This document shows positions 9,962-19,068 of a stretch of DNA of 64,000 nucleotides, piece after piece. The notes below the pieces were generated by a model. It saw nothing but the letters and a program-made list of their open reading frames with translations, was not told the origin of the DNA and ran no database searches. Source of the DNA: G963674835 sp963674835. Lineage in GTDB: Bacteria; Planctomycetota; Planctomycetia; Pirellulales; Thermoguttaceae. The stretch covers positions 1,054,001 to 1,118,000 of the forward strand of contig CAXXKC010000002.1 in assembly GCA_963674835.2 (NCBI GenBank), given 5' to 3'. A program made the translations under genes and the position numbers. The first letter of the stretch is position 1. Each line of letters starts with the position of its first letter.

Positions 9962-12900
9962 CTAGCGCGGAGCGCCAGCCCTGCTGCTTCGGCCACTCGC
10001 GCCTCGGTTCGAGTTGCCGCGAGTCCCTCCGCTTCGTAGACCGCGAAGGGCTTCCATCCTGCGTTGCATCCGCTCGAGATCGCTGGCGGCGCCGGCACTC
10101 GACGATCTCTGGCCGGTCCGCGAACTGGCAGTTCCTGTCGCGCCGGCGGCACTCGACGTGCTCCCCACCTGCGCCGACGATCCCATCAGCGTGTCCAACG
10201 CCTCCTGCACCACTTGTGGACTCGCCCCGTGCAGACTCACGACGCCCACAGTCTCATTCGACTGCGTCGCCGCATCGTCCAGTTCCTCGACGAGTTGCTT
10301 GACCTCCTGGAACAACGGGTCCGTCGCACACACGATCACCGAATTCGTTCGCGTGTCGACGCCCAGCGACATCCGGTCCACCTGTTCCGTCGTTCCCCCA
10401 CGCGAACTGCTCCCCTGCTGCGAATCCCGCCCTCGGCCTCGCATCATTTGGAAGAACTCCATCGGGTTGAAGCCACGCCCGCCGCTGGCGCCGCTACCCC
10501 CGCCTGCCATCCGATCCTGGTACACCTGTTTCAGAATGTCCACGATCTCCGTCGCCTGCGTGTTGTATACCGGCACCAACCGAGGCTTCGGCTGCGCGAG
10601 GATCTCCTCCGGACCCTCTCGCTGATCCAGAACCTTCAACAACTGCTCCATGACCGCAACGTCCGCCGGTGCCGCCTGAACGAACAGTGCGTTCAGCCGT
10701 GGGTCGGGCGTGACCTGCACCGATCCGGTCAGCTTCAGGCCCCCGGTTCCGCCAGGGCCAAGCACATAACCCATCACGCCGCCCGGCGCGGCACTTGACG
10801 CCCCCGCCGAAGTCGCCGGAGCCGCCGAGGGCGCCGTCACGACCTGTGGCACCGCGCCCGCCAGAATCCGGCTCAGCGTGTCCGCCACCACTTGCGCTTT
10901 GCCGTACTTCAAGTAGAAAACGGTCACCTTCGCTCCCGCTTCCGGACCGCCGGCCAACGCACTGAGCAACCGCTCGAAGTCGTCCAGAGCCTGTGCGTCG
11001 TCCGAAGCGATCATGACCCCGCCAGGCCCCGGAGCCACCACGATCGGCGCCGCGCCGCCGCTCGGCTTCGCCGCCGCCTCGATCTTGTCACCGGCATCCG
11101 CCGCACCCGCTGCCCCGTCCGATGCCAAGCGGAACCTCGGCGAACCACTACGGTTCCAACGTGTCGTCTCCGGCCCTTTCGCAGGCGGCGCCCCCTGCCC
11201 TGCCGGCACGACCTTTCCATCGTCGCCTGTTGCCTTGCCCGTCGTTGGCGTCTTCGACGGCGCGGCACCCGGTTGTTTCGGCGCTGCCGTTTCCGGACTC
11301 AGCGTCCGCTCGTCGATGATCCCGTCCTCCGTCGGCGGCATCCCCGGGCTCTGCGAAGGACTCACTCGCCGAATCGGGTTGGAATGCAACGCCGGCCAGA
11401 TCTGCTCCATCCGATGCAACGCGGCCTCCATACCCTGCCCGCTGAATGGAACCATGCGGACGTTTCCGCTCCCCGCCGCGGTCGCTGCGCCCCCGCCCGG
11501 CTCACCCATCTTCTCCAACAACGAGCGAATCTGATCGATTTGGGCCTGGCTCCCGCGAGCGAACAACTGCCGCGTTCCCGGATCGGCGTCCACACTCGGC
11601 GCCTTCGTTCCTTCGTTGGCGAACAGCTTGGCAATCGCCAGCACCGCAAGTTGCGGGTCGAGCACGCGCAGCCGAAAAACCTCCATCCGTCCCGCGTCCT
11701 GCTTCATCTGCTCGATCGTCGCCCGAATCGTCGCGTGTTCCTCCGGCCGCGCCAAGGCGATAAGATTGCCCGTCTTCGGATCCGTCGACAGCCGCACACC
11801 CGGCCGCCCCACCAACAGCGTCTGCAACACCTTCAGCGATGCCTCGGGGTCCGCCGGCGAAACATCGTACACCTCCAACTGAAGCGGAACCTTCGCGCTC
11901 CCTTCGTCGAAACCCTCAGGCCCCGGTTGGTCGATGATCTGCAGCACCTTGCTGATTTCGTCCAGCTTCTTGGCGCTGCCGCTGACCAGCAGTCGCGAGC
12001 CAAGCGGATCCAATGCAAAACGAATCGAGCCGTCCGACGACGCGTTCTGGTCCGGCGGAATGTTGAACAACTGCCGCACGATCATCATCGCTTCTTCCGG
12101 CGGCGTCGAATGCAACTCGAACCATTGCACCTTCTCGTCGCCCGAGTCTTCCGCCGAGCCGTCTGCCTGCTTGATCACCCCTTCGATCGTTCGCAGCCTC
12201 CCCGCGGTCTCCGTCACCAGGATCTGCCGCGCCTTCGGCAGCACCACAACCGAGCCCTGGGGACCGAGCAGCTTTTCCACCTCCTGTTGCGCCTCTTCCG
12301 CCGTCAGGTTGTTAAGATGGAACAGGCAGCTCACCAATTCGTACTCGCCGCGCTTTCCCAGCTCTTCCACAGGAACCGTGTCCACTAGGTTCGGCGGGAT
12401 CCCGTCCTCCAGATTCACCAGCATCAACATCCGATCCCGCAGCACCAGCGTGTAGCCCTTGGTCAACAAGATGCTGTTCAACAAGTCGATCGCTTCGGAC
12501 GGCGTGTAATTTCGGCTGTCCGAATAGTTGAACGTGCCGGGCGGGGCGGCGTCCATCACCAGCGAATACCCTGCCTGCTGCGCAAACCACTCCAGCACGT
12601 CTTCCCACGGCTGAAATCGGAAGTTGAACGAGACTCGCACCTGGGAGCTAGCTGCCGGCGTCTTTCCTGCCGACTCGCCTTCGCCCTTGGTGTCCGACGC
12701 CGACGAAGCCACTGCGGCCGCCTCCGCCTGGGTCGCCGGCTCGGTCTTCGCTTCGGTCGCGGTCGCAGCCTCCGGGGCCTTCGGGGCCGAATCGTCCGCC
12801 TTGGGTTCTGCCTTCTCCGGCGCCGGCTTAACGGTGGCCGGCGCCGCCGATGCCTGAGCATTCGCTTGCGCCGGCTCAGCCTTCGCTTCGGTCGCGGTCG

Positions 12901-13117
12901 CGGCTTCCGGGGTCTTCTGGGCCGGATCGTCCGCCTTGGGCTCTGTCTTCTCCGGCGCCGGCTCAACGTTGGCCGGTGCCTGAACGTTCGCTTCCGCCGG
13001 CTCCGCTGCCACACCCACCGGATTCCACCAGCAAACCGCCGCCACAAACAGCAGCACAACCAGAGCCCATTTGGCGCATGTGCAGCGTGTCTTTCGCTTT
13101 CGAAACCGCAGAAACAC
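9962..13117 (-). CDS. Large multi-N-domain secretin-like protein without a barrel domain
   Basis: About 1051 residues from a GTG at 13117. The frame stays open up to a GTG at 13222, but the residues before 13117 are encoded by a dispersed repeat (13063..13153). With the 13117 start the protein begins MFLRFRKRKTRCTCAKW and then ALVVLLFVAAVCWW, a good signal peptide. Seen: a Glu/Ala/Pro-rich repeat (AEPAEANVQ...), an N0/STN-like domain (FRFQPWEDVLEWFAQQAGYS, SEAIDLLNSILL), an N1 repeat (YELVSCLFHLNNLTAEEAQ), and at least four further N1-like repeats (FELHSTPPEEAMMIVRQLF, FYLKYGKAQVVADTLSRIL, VPVYNTQATEIVDILKQVY, VGVVSLHGASPQVVQEALD). The tail is Ser/Arg/Gly-rich. No secretin domain. Inferred: a periplasmic scaffold paralogous to the gene at 2..1435; EF-hand neighbour upstream on the same strand. 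Confidence 0.82.
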   Translation of the reverse strand: MFLRFRKRKTRCTCAKWALVVLLFVAAVCWWNPVGVAAEPAEANVQAPANVEPAPEKTEPKADDPAQKTPEAATATEAKAEPAQANAQASAAPATVKPAPEKAEPKADDSAPKAPEAATATEAKTEPATQAEAAAVASSASDTKGEGESAGKTPAASSQVRVSFNFRFQPWEDVLEWFAQQAGYSLVMDAAPPGTFNYSDSRNYTPSEAIDLLNSILLTKGYTLVLRDRMLMLVNLEDGIPPNLVDTVPVEELGKRGEYELVSCLFHLNNLTAEEAQQEVEKLLGPQGSVVVLPKARQILVTETAGRLRTIEGVIKQADGSAEDSGDEKVQWFELHSTPPEEAMMIVRQLFNIPPDQNASSDGSIRFALDPLGSRLLVSGSAKKLDEISKVLQIIDQPGPEGFDEGSAKVPLQLEVYDVSPADPEASLKVLQTLLVGRPGVRLSTDPKTGNLIALARPEEHATIRATIEQMKQDAGRMEVFRLRVLDPQLAVLAIAKLFANEGTKAPSVDADPGTRQLFARGSQAQIDQIRSLLEKMGEPGGGAATAAGSGNVRMVPFSGQGMEAALHRMEQIWPALHSNPIRRVSPSQSPGMPPTEDGIIDERTLSPETAAPKQPGAAPSKTPTTGKATGDDGKVVPAGQGAPPAKGPETTRWNRSGSPRFRLASDGAAGAADAGDKIEAAAKPSGGAAPIVVAPGPGGVMIASDDAQALDDFERLLSALAGGPEAGAKVTVFYLKYGKAQVVADTLSRILAGAVPQVVTAPSAAPATSAGASSAAPGGVMGYVLGPGGTGGLKLTGSVQVTPDPRLNALFVQAAPADVAVMEQLLKVLDQREGPEEILAQPKPRLVPVYNTQATEIVDILKQVYQDRMAGGGSGASGGRGFNPMEFFQMMRGRGRDSQQGSSSRGGTTEQVDRMSLGVDTRTNSVIVCATDPLFQEVKQLVEELDDAATQSNETVGVVSLHGASPQVVQEALDTLMGSSAQVGSTSSAAGATGTASSRTGQRSSSAGAASDLERMQRRMEALRGLRSGGTRGNSNRGASGRSSRAGAPR

Positions 13118-13153
13118 GTCGCCACGCACGCTACAGTTAAGTGCGACACGCAC
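13063..13153. repeat. Dispersed hairpin repeat, copy A (inside the 5' end of a gene)
   Basis: About 91 bp similar to 34360..34451 and 45589..45680. Shared blocks include CGCTTTCG, GAAACAC-type, CGCTACAGTTAAGTGCGACA. It can fold with an outer arm pair (GCAGCGTG against CGCTACAG, imperfect in this copy) and an inner GTGT/ACAC pair. Here the minus strand of the repeat is read as the first residues of the 9962..13117 gene and supplies its likely GTG start and basic n-region. Confidence 0.85.
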
Positions 13154-13228
13154 CAGCCCCGCCCTGCCGGCCGGCACAGTTCGCTTCCACGTTCTCAAGC
13201 AGTCGTAACTCAATGCGCACACTCCTAC

Positions 13229-14359
13229 TCACCGCATCCACCAGGGCGTCGACTCCCCGCCGCTCTTGGTTGCTTTCTTCGTCTTCGTAGGTTCACTTGA
13301 AGCCGCAGTCGTTTGACTCTCCGGCTTGGTTCCTCCTGCCTTCAAACACTCCTTCGGCGTCACGAAACCGTCGTCGTTCAAATCCAGGTCCTCAAATCCC
13401 TCGGCCGTTGCGTTTGACCAGGAACTTGCATATTCGGCCATCGACACCTGCCCATCACCGTTCTTGTCGCGATCGACGAACCAGTCGGGCAATCCCTCCG
13501 GCAAACGCTCATGTGGCTGCAGAAACCGATACGACTTCCGCCCGTCCTTCTCCGACTTGCTCACCTCCGTCAACTCCTGCTCGCCCCGCGGCGCTCCGGG
13601 GCGTCCACCCGCAGCTCCTACCGGCGACACGGCCGCACTCACGTACTCTTCCAACGTGATACGGCCATCGCGATTCCGGTCCAGCGCCGTCGGATCTTCC
13701 CGTAGCCTGCCCGACTCCTCACGATCCAAAACCCCGTCCCGATTCCGGTCGTAACGGCGGAATCGCGCCTCTCGATACGCGCGTTGTGAATCGCTCAGTT
13801 GCCCAGCCCCCGCTTGCGATGCCGTGGCCCCTGCACTGGCCGATAACTGCTCGCCGAAGCCCCGCACCTCGCTCGTACCGAAGCCCGGCACCAACGGCGC
13901 CGCTTCGTCCGTCTTCGACGCTCCGGCTCCACCCGCCGCGTCCGGCTTCTTCTCTGCCGGCGACGTAGCGGGCGGAGTTGCGGGCGGGTTGCCTCCCGGC
14001 GGGCCGCCACCCATCAGTTCTCGAATCCGTGCGATCTGGATCGGCTGCGATGGATCCAACCCCATGCGCCGCGCGAAATACTCGACCATGCCCGCTCGTT
14101 CCGGCGGTATCTCGCTCGGCTCGATGATCCCGTTCCCGTTGGCGTCCAGACTCTGCAAGAACCCTTCCAGCCGCGACGCACGGTCGCCGCCGCCACGCCG
14201 ACTGAACCGCCCATGTCGGCCGCCCCCATGCATGTCTCCGCCATCCTCCGCAGCGCCCCCCGGGCCCAGCCTGCCCGGCGGCGGCCCCTGCCCAAGCAGG
14301 GCGGAACACGACCACCAGCTCAAGGCCACAACCATGCTCGTCCAAATGAGGCGCTTCAT
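13229..14359 (-). CDS. Exported EF-hand calcium-binding protein
   Basis: 376 residues. The ATG at 14359 is chosen because MKRLIWTSMVVALSWWSCSALLGQG is a clear signal peptide and GGAAAG lies upstream. The frame continues 50 codons upstream without a signal. Seen: five EF-hand loops, DANGNGIIEPSE, DRNRDGVLDREE, DRNRDGRITLEE, DKNGDGQVSMAE and DLNDDGFVTPKE, one near residue 70 and four in the C-terminal half. Gly/Arg-rich and Pro/Ala-rich linkers separate them. Known: DxNxDG loops bind Ca2+, and EF-hand exoproteins are abundant in planctomycetes. It lies about 110 bases upstream of the multi-N-domain gene on the same strand, so the two may form an operon. Inferred: a periplasmic or surface Ca2+ binder; substrate or partner unknown. 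Confidence 0.85.
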   Translation of the reverse strand: MKRLIWTSMVVALSWWSCSALLGQGPPPGRLGPGGAAEDGGDMHGGGRHGRFSRRGGGDRASRLEGFLQSLDANGNGIIEPSEIPPERAGMVEYFARRMGLDPSQPIQIARIRELMGGGPPGGNPPATPPATSPAEKKPDAAGGAGASKTDEAAPLVPGFGTSEVRGFGEQLSASAGATASQAGAGQLSDSQRAYREARFRRYDRNRDGVLDREESGRLREDPTALDRNRDGRITLEEYVSAAVSPVGAAGGRPGAPRGEQELTEVSKSEKDGRKSYRFLQPHERLPEGLPDWFVDRDKNGDGQVSMAEYASSWSNATAEGFEDLDLNDDGFVTPKECLKAGGTKPESQTTAASSEPTKTKKATKSGGESTPWWMR

Positions 14360-14586
14360 CGCCCACACTTTCCTTCGCTTTGCAGCCCGGCTATGATACC
14401 TGGTGTCCGCCGGCCGTTTCTCCCCAGCGCGTCGCAGCAACCACTGACGGTCAACCGATTTCCCCGCGCGCAGCGGATTCCCCTTAGTATAAACACCGCT
14501 CGGCTGCATGAGTCTCGGTTTTTCCCTTCCGACTACGGAACTTGACCTTTCTGCCGGGGTTTAACTGATTAGGGCGCCGGCGCTAT

Positions 14587-14611
14587 GGGTGGTCTCTGGT
14601 GCATACCACCC
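14587..14611 (+). promoter_or_regulatory. Leader hairpin upstream of LTxxQ gene
   Basis: GGGTGGT at 14587-14593 pairs with ACCACCC at 14605-14611 across an 11-base loop, 33 bases before the ATG at 14645. No T-tract follows, so it is not an intrinsic terminator. It may affect translation or mRNA stability of the downstream gene. Confidence 0.4.
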
Positions 14612-14644
14612 AAAGGTTCATGGTACCAATTGAGGAGTATCGGT

Positions 14645-15364
14645 ATGTCTTTTCAGATGCGTACGATCGCACGTTCGATCGCTTTTGCAACCCTTCTTGC
14701 GCTGGCCACAGGTGCCATGGCACAAGACCAACCCGAACGCGGGGGAGCACGCCCTCGCGGTATGCCTCGCAACTTCGGCGGCCTACGGCTCTTCTTTTTC
14801 TCCCAGGTGCAGGACGAACTGAAACTCACCGACGACCAAAAAACCAAGCTCCGTGAGCTCAGCGAAGAACTCCGCGCCGAGCGCCAGAAGCGCATCGGCA
14901 ACCTGGATGACCTCTCCCCCGAACAACGCCGCCAAAAGTTCGAGGAGATCCGCCAGCAGATGCAGAAGGAAGCTCCCAAACTCGCCGAAGACCTCCGCAA
15001 GAAGGTCGGCGCCATCCTTAAGCCCGATCAAGTGAAGCGATGGCGCCAAATCGAACTCCAACAGGAAGGCCCGCAGGCCCTCTTGCGACCCGAGGTCGCC
15101 GAGGCAGTCGGTCTCACCGCCGACCAGAAAACCAAACTCGAACAAATCAGCCACGATGCCCAGGAGAAGGCCGGCGCCCTGTTCCGCGAGCTCCGCGGTG
15201 GCGACAGGCAAACCCGCGACGAGCGCATGAGCCAACTCCGCGAGAAGGCCCGCAAGATCCGCGAAGAAGGCGAGAAACAGGCCATGGCTCTCCTCAAGCC
15301 CGAACAGAAAAAGAAGCTCGTCGAAATGATGGGCGAGCCGTTCCACCTCGAACGCAACCGTTAA
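14645..15364 (+). CDS. Exported LTxxQ-motif protein (Spy/CpxP-like)
   Basis: 239 residues. The ATG at 14645 is preferred: GAGGAG lies about ten bases upstream and the product opens with a signal peptide (MRTIARSIAFATLLALATGAMAQ). A start at 14585 would place 20 unsupported residues before it. Seen: a highly charged, helical mature protein with two LTxxQ-type motifs, LKLTDDQKTKLRELSEEL and VGLTADQKTKLEQISHDA, and many KxxLRE heptads. Known: LTxxQ repeats occur in Spy and CpxP periplasmic chaperones and in many planctomycete hypotheticals. Inferred: a periplasmic chaperone or stress protein. The resemblance to Spy is at motif level only. Confidence 0.75.
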   Translation: MSFQMRTIARSIAFATLLALATGAMAQDQPERGGARPRGMPRNFGGLRLFFFSQVQDELKLTDDQKTKLRELSEELRAERQKRIGNLDDLSPEQRRQKFEEIRQQMQKEAPKLAEDLRKKVGAILKPDQVKRWRQIELQQEGPQALLRPEVAEAVGLTADQKTKLEQISHDAQEKAGALFRELRGGDRQTRDERMSQLREKARKIREEGEKQAMALLKPEQKKKLVEMMGEPFHLERNR

Positions 15365-15664
15365 CCCGTTTTAGGGGCCAGCAAGCAATTCGTTCATAGG
15401 CCAGCAACCCCGCCGTTTCGGCCGCTTGGTCGCCGTCAGGTGTCCGAGCCGTGCCCTCCACCGGTTTAACCGTTGCGCATTTCGACCGCCTTCGATTAGA
15501 CTGGTTATCAGGTACTCATTTGCCGTGGTTCTCCCGGCCGGACGCCCAATCGTCCCCCGCCGGCGCCCGGCTTCGTTTTCGTAAGATGTCGTCGGACCGC
15601 GGCCCCTTTCCACAGGCGTCGCGTCGCCGATGCATCGACCTCCCTCGCATCACCGGAGCAGTCG
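15365..15664. other. Intergenic region upstream of gspE
   Basis: 300 bases between the LTxxQ gene and gspE. A short direct repeat GGCCAGCAA occurs at about 15376 and 15400. The gspE operon promoter should lie here or further right, but I could not identify a convincing one. GGAGCAG sits just before the gspE ATG. Confidence 0.4.
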
Positions 15665-17374
15665 ATGGACGCGGGCCAGATATTGCTCGAAAGCGGACTC
15701 CTCGACCAACGGCAACTGGAGTTGGCCCGGCGCGCCCAGTCGACCAGCATGCGGGTCGACGAAGCCGCCGTCCAGTTGGGGCTGCTCACCGAAGAACAGG
15801 CCCTCCGTGCCCTCGGCCAACGGCTGGGACTCGACTACGTCGATCTCACCGAAACTCAGGTCGACCTCTCCTTGCTCCCCGTGTTCCCGGCCAGGGCCAT
15901 CTACCGCGAGTCGCTCTTCCCCATCTCCCAGACAAATGGGCGTCTCGTCGTCGCTACCTGCGATCCCTTCAACCTCTATCCTCTCGACGAACTGGCCACG
16001 GCCACCGGAAAGTCGATCATCCCGGTCCTGGCGGCCCGCTCGGAAATCTCCCGGCTCATCAAGACCCACTTGGGCGTCGGCGGCGAAACCGTCGATGGCC
16101 TCCTCGCACAGGCCGACGACACCCTAGAACTCGTCGAGCAGCTCGAGAGCGACGGCTCCGAGCTCTCCCAAATGGCCGAAGAGCCTTCCGTCGTCCGGCT
16201 CGTCAACGAAATCCTCCTCGAAGCCATCGAGCTTCGGGCCAGCGACATCCACATCGAGTCGGACCAGTCCGGCCTGCAAGTCCGCTATCGCCTCGACGGC
16301 GTGTTGCACCCGCAGCCCATCCCGCCCGAAATCAACCGCTTCCAGGCGGCCATCATCAGCCGATTGAAGATCATGGCTCGTCTGAACATCGCCGAACGGC
16401 GGCTCCCTCAGGACGGCCGCATCCAGTTGAAGGTTTCCGGACGCGAGGTCGATATCCGCGTCTCCGTCATACCCATGATTCACGGCGAAGGAATCGTCCT
16501 CCGTATCCTCGACAAAGGCAGCATGGATTTCTCGTTGTCCAGCCTGGGGATGGACGACGACCTTTACCAGATGTTTCGCGAGCTGATCCGCCTGCCCCAC
16601 GGCATCATCCTCGTCACCGGGCCCACCGGCTCCGGCAAGACCACCACGCTCTATAGCGCCCTCCGGGAAATCTACAGCCCCGAAACCAAGATCATCACCA
16701 CCGAAGATCCCGTCGAGTACCAACTGCCGGGCATCAGCCAGATCCAGGTCCATGCGAAGATCGGACTCACCTTCGCCAATTCCCTGCGAAGCATCCTCCG
16801 CCACGACCCCGATATCATCCTCATCGGCGAAATCCGCGACCTGGAAACCGCCGAGCACGCCATCCAGGCGTCCCTCACCGGCCATCTCGTCTTCAGCACG
16901 CTCCATACCAACGACGCCGCCGGCGCCTACACGCGACTGATCGATATGGGCGTCGAGCCCTTCCTCGTCTCCAGCACGGTCGAAGCCGTCATGGCCCAGC
17001 GCCTCGTGCGAACGCTCTGTCCCGAGTGTCGCCAGGCCTATCGACCCCAACGCGAGGATCTCCCCGCCGACTTCCCCTTCGACCAGCTCGACGCCGGAGC
17101 AACCCTCTACCGCGCCGCTGGCTGCCGCACTTGCCGAAACGTCGGCTACAAGGGACGCCTCGGCCTGTTCGAACTGCTCGTCACGACCAACCGCGTCCGC
17201 CAAATAGCCCACGAACGCACCAGCTCCTGGGCCATCCAGCAAACGGCACTCGCCCAAGGAATGCGAACCCTTCGGCAGGACGGCTGGCGCAAGGTTCTTA
17301 CCGGTCGCACTACCGTAGAAGAAGTGGTGCGCGTGACAAAGGGAAACGACTTGGTGAGCGATGCCCCCGTTTAA
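15665..17374 (+). CDS. gspE: Type II secretion ATPase GspE
   Basis: 569 residues, a normal length. Seen: an N-terminal MshEN/GspE_N domain (GQILLESGLLDQRQLELA, LGLLTEEQALRALGQRLGL), the N2 domain from about residue 175 (ASDIHIES), Walker A GPTGSGKTTTLYS at about 320, an Asp box, Walker B LIGEIRDLETAEHA with the His box STLHTND, and a zinc tetracysteine motif (LCPEC then GCRTCRNVGYKGR) near 450-495. Known: GspE is the cytoplasmic hexameric ATPase that powers pseudopilus assembly through GspL and GspF. Its 3' end overlaps gspF by 14 bases. PilB-type ATPases are similar, but the gspG-K genes that follow make a T2SS role the better call. Confidence 0.95.
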   Translation: MDAGQILLESGLLDQRQLELARRAQSTSMRVDEAAVQLGLLTEEQALRALGQRLGLDYVDLTETQVDLSLLPVFPARAIYRESLFPISQTNGRLVVATCDPFNLYPLDELATATGKSIIPVLAARSEISRLIKTHLGVGGETVDGLLAQADDTLELVEQLESDGSELSQMAEEPSVVRLVNEILLEAIELRASDIHIESDQSGLQVRYRLDGVLHPQPIPPEINRFQAAIISRLKIMARLNIAERRLPQDGRIQLKVSGREVDIRVSVIPMIHGEGIVLRILDKGSMDFSLSSLGMDDDLYQMFRELIRLPHGIILVTGPTGSGKTTTLYSALREIYSPETKIITTEDPVEYQLPGISQIQVHAKIGLTFANSLRSILRHDPDIILIGEIRDLETAEHAIQASLTGHLVFSTLHTNDAAGAYTRLIDMGVEPFLVSSTVEAVMAQRLVRTLCPECRQAYRPQREDLPADFPFDQLDAGATLYRAAGCRTCRNVGYKGRLGLFELLVTTNRVRQIAHERTSSWAIQQTALAQGMRTLRQDGWRKVLTGRTTVEEVVRVTKGNDLVSDAPV

Positions 17375-18563
17375 CTACGTTGCTCGCAACCGCGAGGGTG
17401 CCCGAGTCTCCGGCACCCTCGAAGCCGCCAACCGCCGCGAGGTCCTCGCCTCGCTGGCAGGCATGGAGCTGTTTCCCCTCAACGTCGACGGCGGCACGGC
17501 CACCGAGGGCGAGCTCCGTGTCGGGCGCGTCCCGCCCCAGCTCATGGCCACCACGCTCGGCCAACTGGCCGATCTCCTCTCGGCCGGCGTCCCCGTCCTG
17601 CGCGCCCTGGAAGTCATCCGCCGCCAGACCTCCCACAAGGCCCTCCAGCAAGTTCTCGCCGATGTCCACCGCCGGGTCGAAGACGGTGCCACGCTCTCCG
17701 AGGCCATGGTCCGCTTCCCCCGCGTCTTCGGCGAAATGGCCATCAGCATGGTCCGCGCCGGCAGCGAAGGCGGTTTCCTCGAAGACGCCCTGACTCGAGT
17801 GGCCGCCTTCACCGAAGCCCAGGAAGACTTGAAGAACCGCACGATCGGCGCCGTCGCCTATCCCTGTTTCCTCGCCGGCGTCGGCACGCTCGTTGTCACG
17901 GTCCTGCTCGTCTTCTTCGTCCCCCGGTTCGAGAGCATCTTCGCCACCATGCGCCAGCGAGGCCAATTGCCCGCGCTCACCGAATGGCTGCTCGGCGTCA
18001 GCGCTTTCGCCTGGCAGATCGGCCCCTGGGCCCTCATCGCCGCCGCCATCGGTGGCTGGTTCCTCTGGCGATGGCTCCGCACCGAGCAAGGCCGCATCAC
18101 CCGCGACCTGATTAAGCTGCGGCTGCCCCTGGCCGGCCGGATATTCCGCAACCTCGCCGTGGCCCGCTTCTGCCGCGTGCTCGGAACCCTGTTGCACAAC
18201 GGCGTCTCCATCCTCCGTTCGCTCGAGATCTCCAGCGATGCCGCCGGAAACCGCATTCTTGCCGCCGCGATCCGCAAAGCGAGCGAAACGATCTCCGCCG
18301 GCAAGACGTTGGCCGCTCCTTTGGCCGCCTGCGGGTACTTTCCGCCCACCGTCGTCGAGATGATCTCCGTCGCCGAAGAAGCCAACACCCTCGAAAAGGT
18401 CCTCCTCGACATCGCCGACGGCCTTGAGCGCCGCACCTGGCGACAGATGGATCTCGCACTGCGACTGCTCGAGCCCATGATGCTCTTGCTCCTGGCCGGC
18501 ATCGTCTTGGTGCTCGTCATCGCACTGCTATTGCCCATGTTCAGAATGGCCACTACCGTATGA
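17361..18563 (+). CDS. gspF: Type II secretion inner-membrane platform protein GspF
   Basis: 400 residues, as usual for the family. Seen: the N-terminal PPFNYVARNREGARVSGTLE motif, two repeated GspF domains (LGQLADLLSAGVPVLRALEV and FCRVLGTLLHNGVSILRSLE), and three membrane segments near residues 170-195, 215-235 and 370-395. Known: GspF is the polytopic core of the assembly platform and contacts GspE and GspL. It starts inside the 3' end of gspE, indicating coupled translation. Confidence 0.95.
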   Translation: MPPFNYVARNREGARVSGTLEAANRREVLASLAGMELFPLNVDGGTATEGELRVGRVPPQLMATTLGQLADLLSAGVPVLRALEVIRRQTSHKALQQVLADVHRRVEDGATLSEAMVRFPRVFGEMAISMVRAGSEGGFLEDALTRVAAFTEAQEDLKNRTIGAVAYPCFLAGVGTLVVTVLLVFFVPRFESIFATMRQRGQLPALTEWLLGVSAFAWQIGPWALIAAAIGGWFLWRWLRTEQGRITRDLIKLRLPLAGRIFRNLAVARFCRVLGTLLHNGVSILRSLEISSDAAGNRILAAAIRKASETISAGKTLAAPLAACGYFPPTVVEMISVAEEANTLEKVLLDIADGLERRTWRQMDLALRLLEPMMLLLLAGIVLVLVIALLLPMFRMATTV

Positions 18564-18624
18564 CAAGTCAAAGACTCGGCTGCTCGCAGCCGCGAAGGAC
18601 AATCGTGTAGAAAGGAACAGAGAG

Positions 18625-19068
18625 ATGACTGATCGTAGTCAGCGTCACCCGCGTCGAGGTGGCTTCACCTTGATCGAAGTGTTGCTCGTACTGGTGATCC
18701 TCGTGATCATCGCCTCGCTCGCCGTCACCGCCTACGGCCCCATGCAGCAGAAGGCGTATATCAACGCCGCCAAAACCCAACTCAACGCCTTCAAAACGCC
18801 GCTCCAGGCGTACAAGCTCGACCTCGGCACCTTCCCGAACACGGGCGAAGGACTGGAGGCCTTGCGAACGCCCCCCTCCGGCCTCACCGACCAGACCCGG
18901 TGGAACGGCCCCTATCTCGATAGCCCCGTTCCCTTGGATCCGTGGAAGAACGCCTACCAGTACGAATACCCCGGCAAGCAGCAGACCGATCTGCCCGACA
19001 TCTGGTCGCTCGGCCCCGACGGCATCAACAACACCGAAGACGATATCGGCAACTGGATGAGAGAGTAA
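18625..19068 (+). CDS. gspG: Major pseudopilin GspG
   Basis: 147 residues. Seen: a basic leader and the prepilin cleavage site RRGG/FTLIEVLLVLVILVI with Glu at +5. The C-terminal part has the GspG signature: TFPNTGEGLEALRTPP, GPYLDSPVPLDPWKNAYQYE and the Ca2+-loop region WSLGPDGINNTEDDIGNW. AAGGA lies upstream of the ATG. Known: GspG is the main subunit of the T2SS pseudopilus, cleaved and methylated by GspO. No gspO is visible in this window, so the peptidase must be encoded elsewhere. Its stop overlaps the gspH start (TAATG). Confidence 0.96.
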   Translation: MTDRSQRHPRRGGFTLIEVLLVLVILVIIASLAVTAYGPMQQKAYINAAKTQLNAFKTPLQAYKLDLGTFPNTGEGLEALRTPPSGLTDQTRWNGPYLDSPVPLDPWKNAYQYEYPGKQQTDLPDIWSLGPDGINNTEDDIGNWMRE

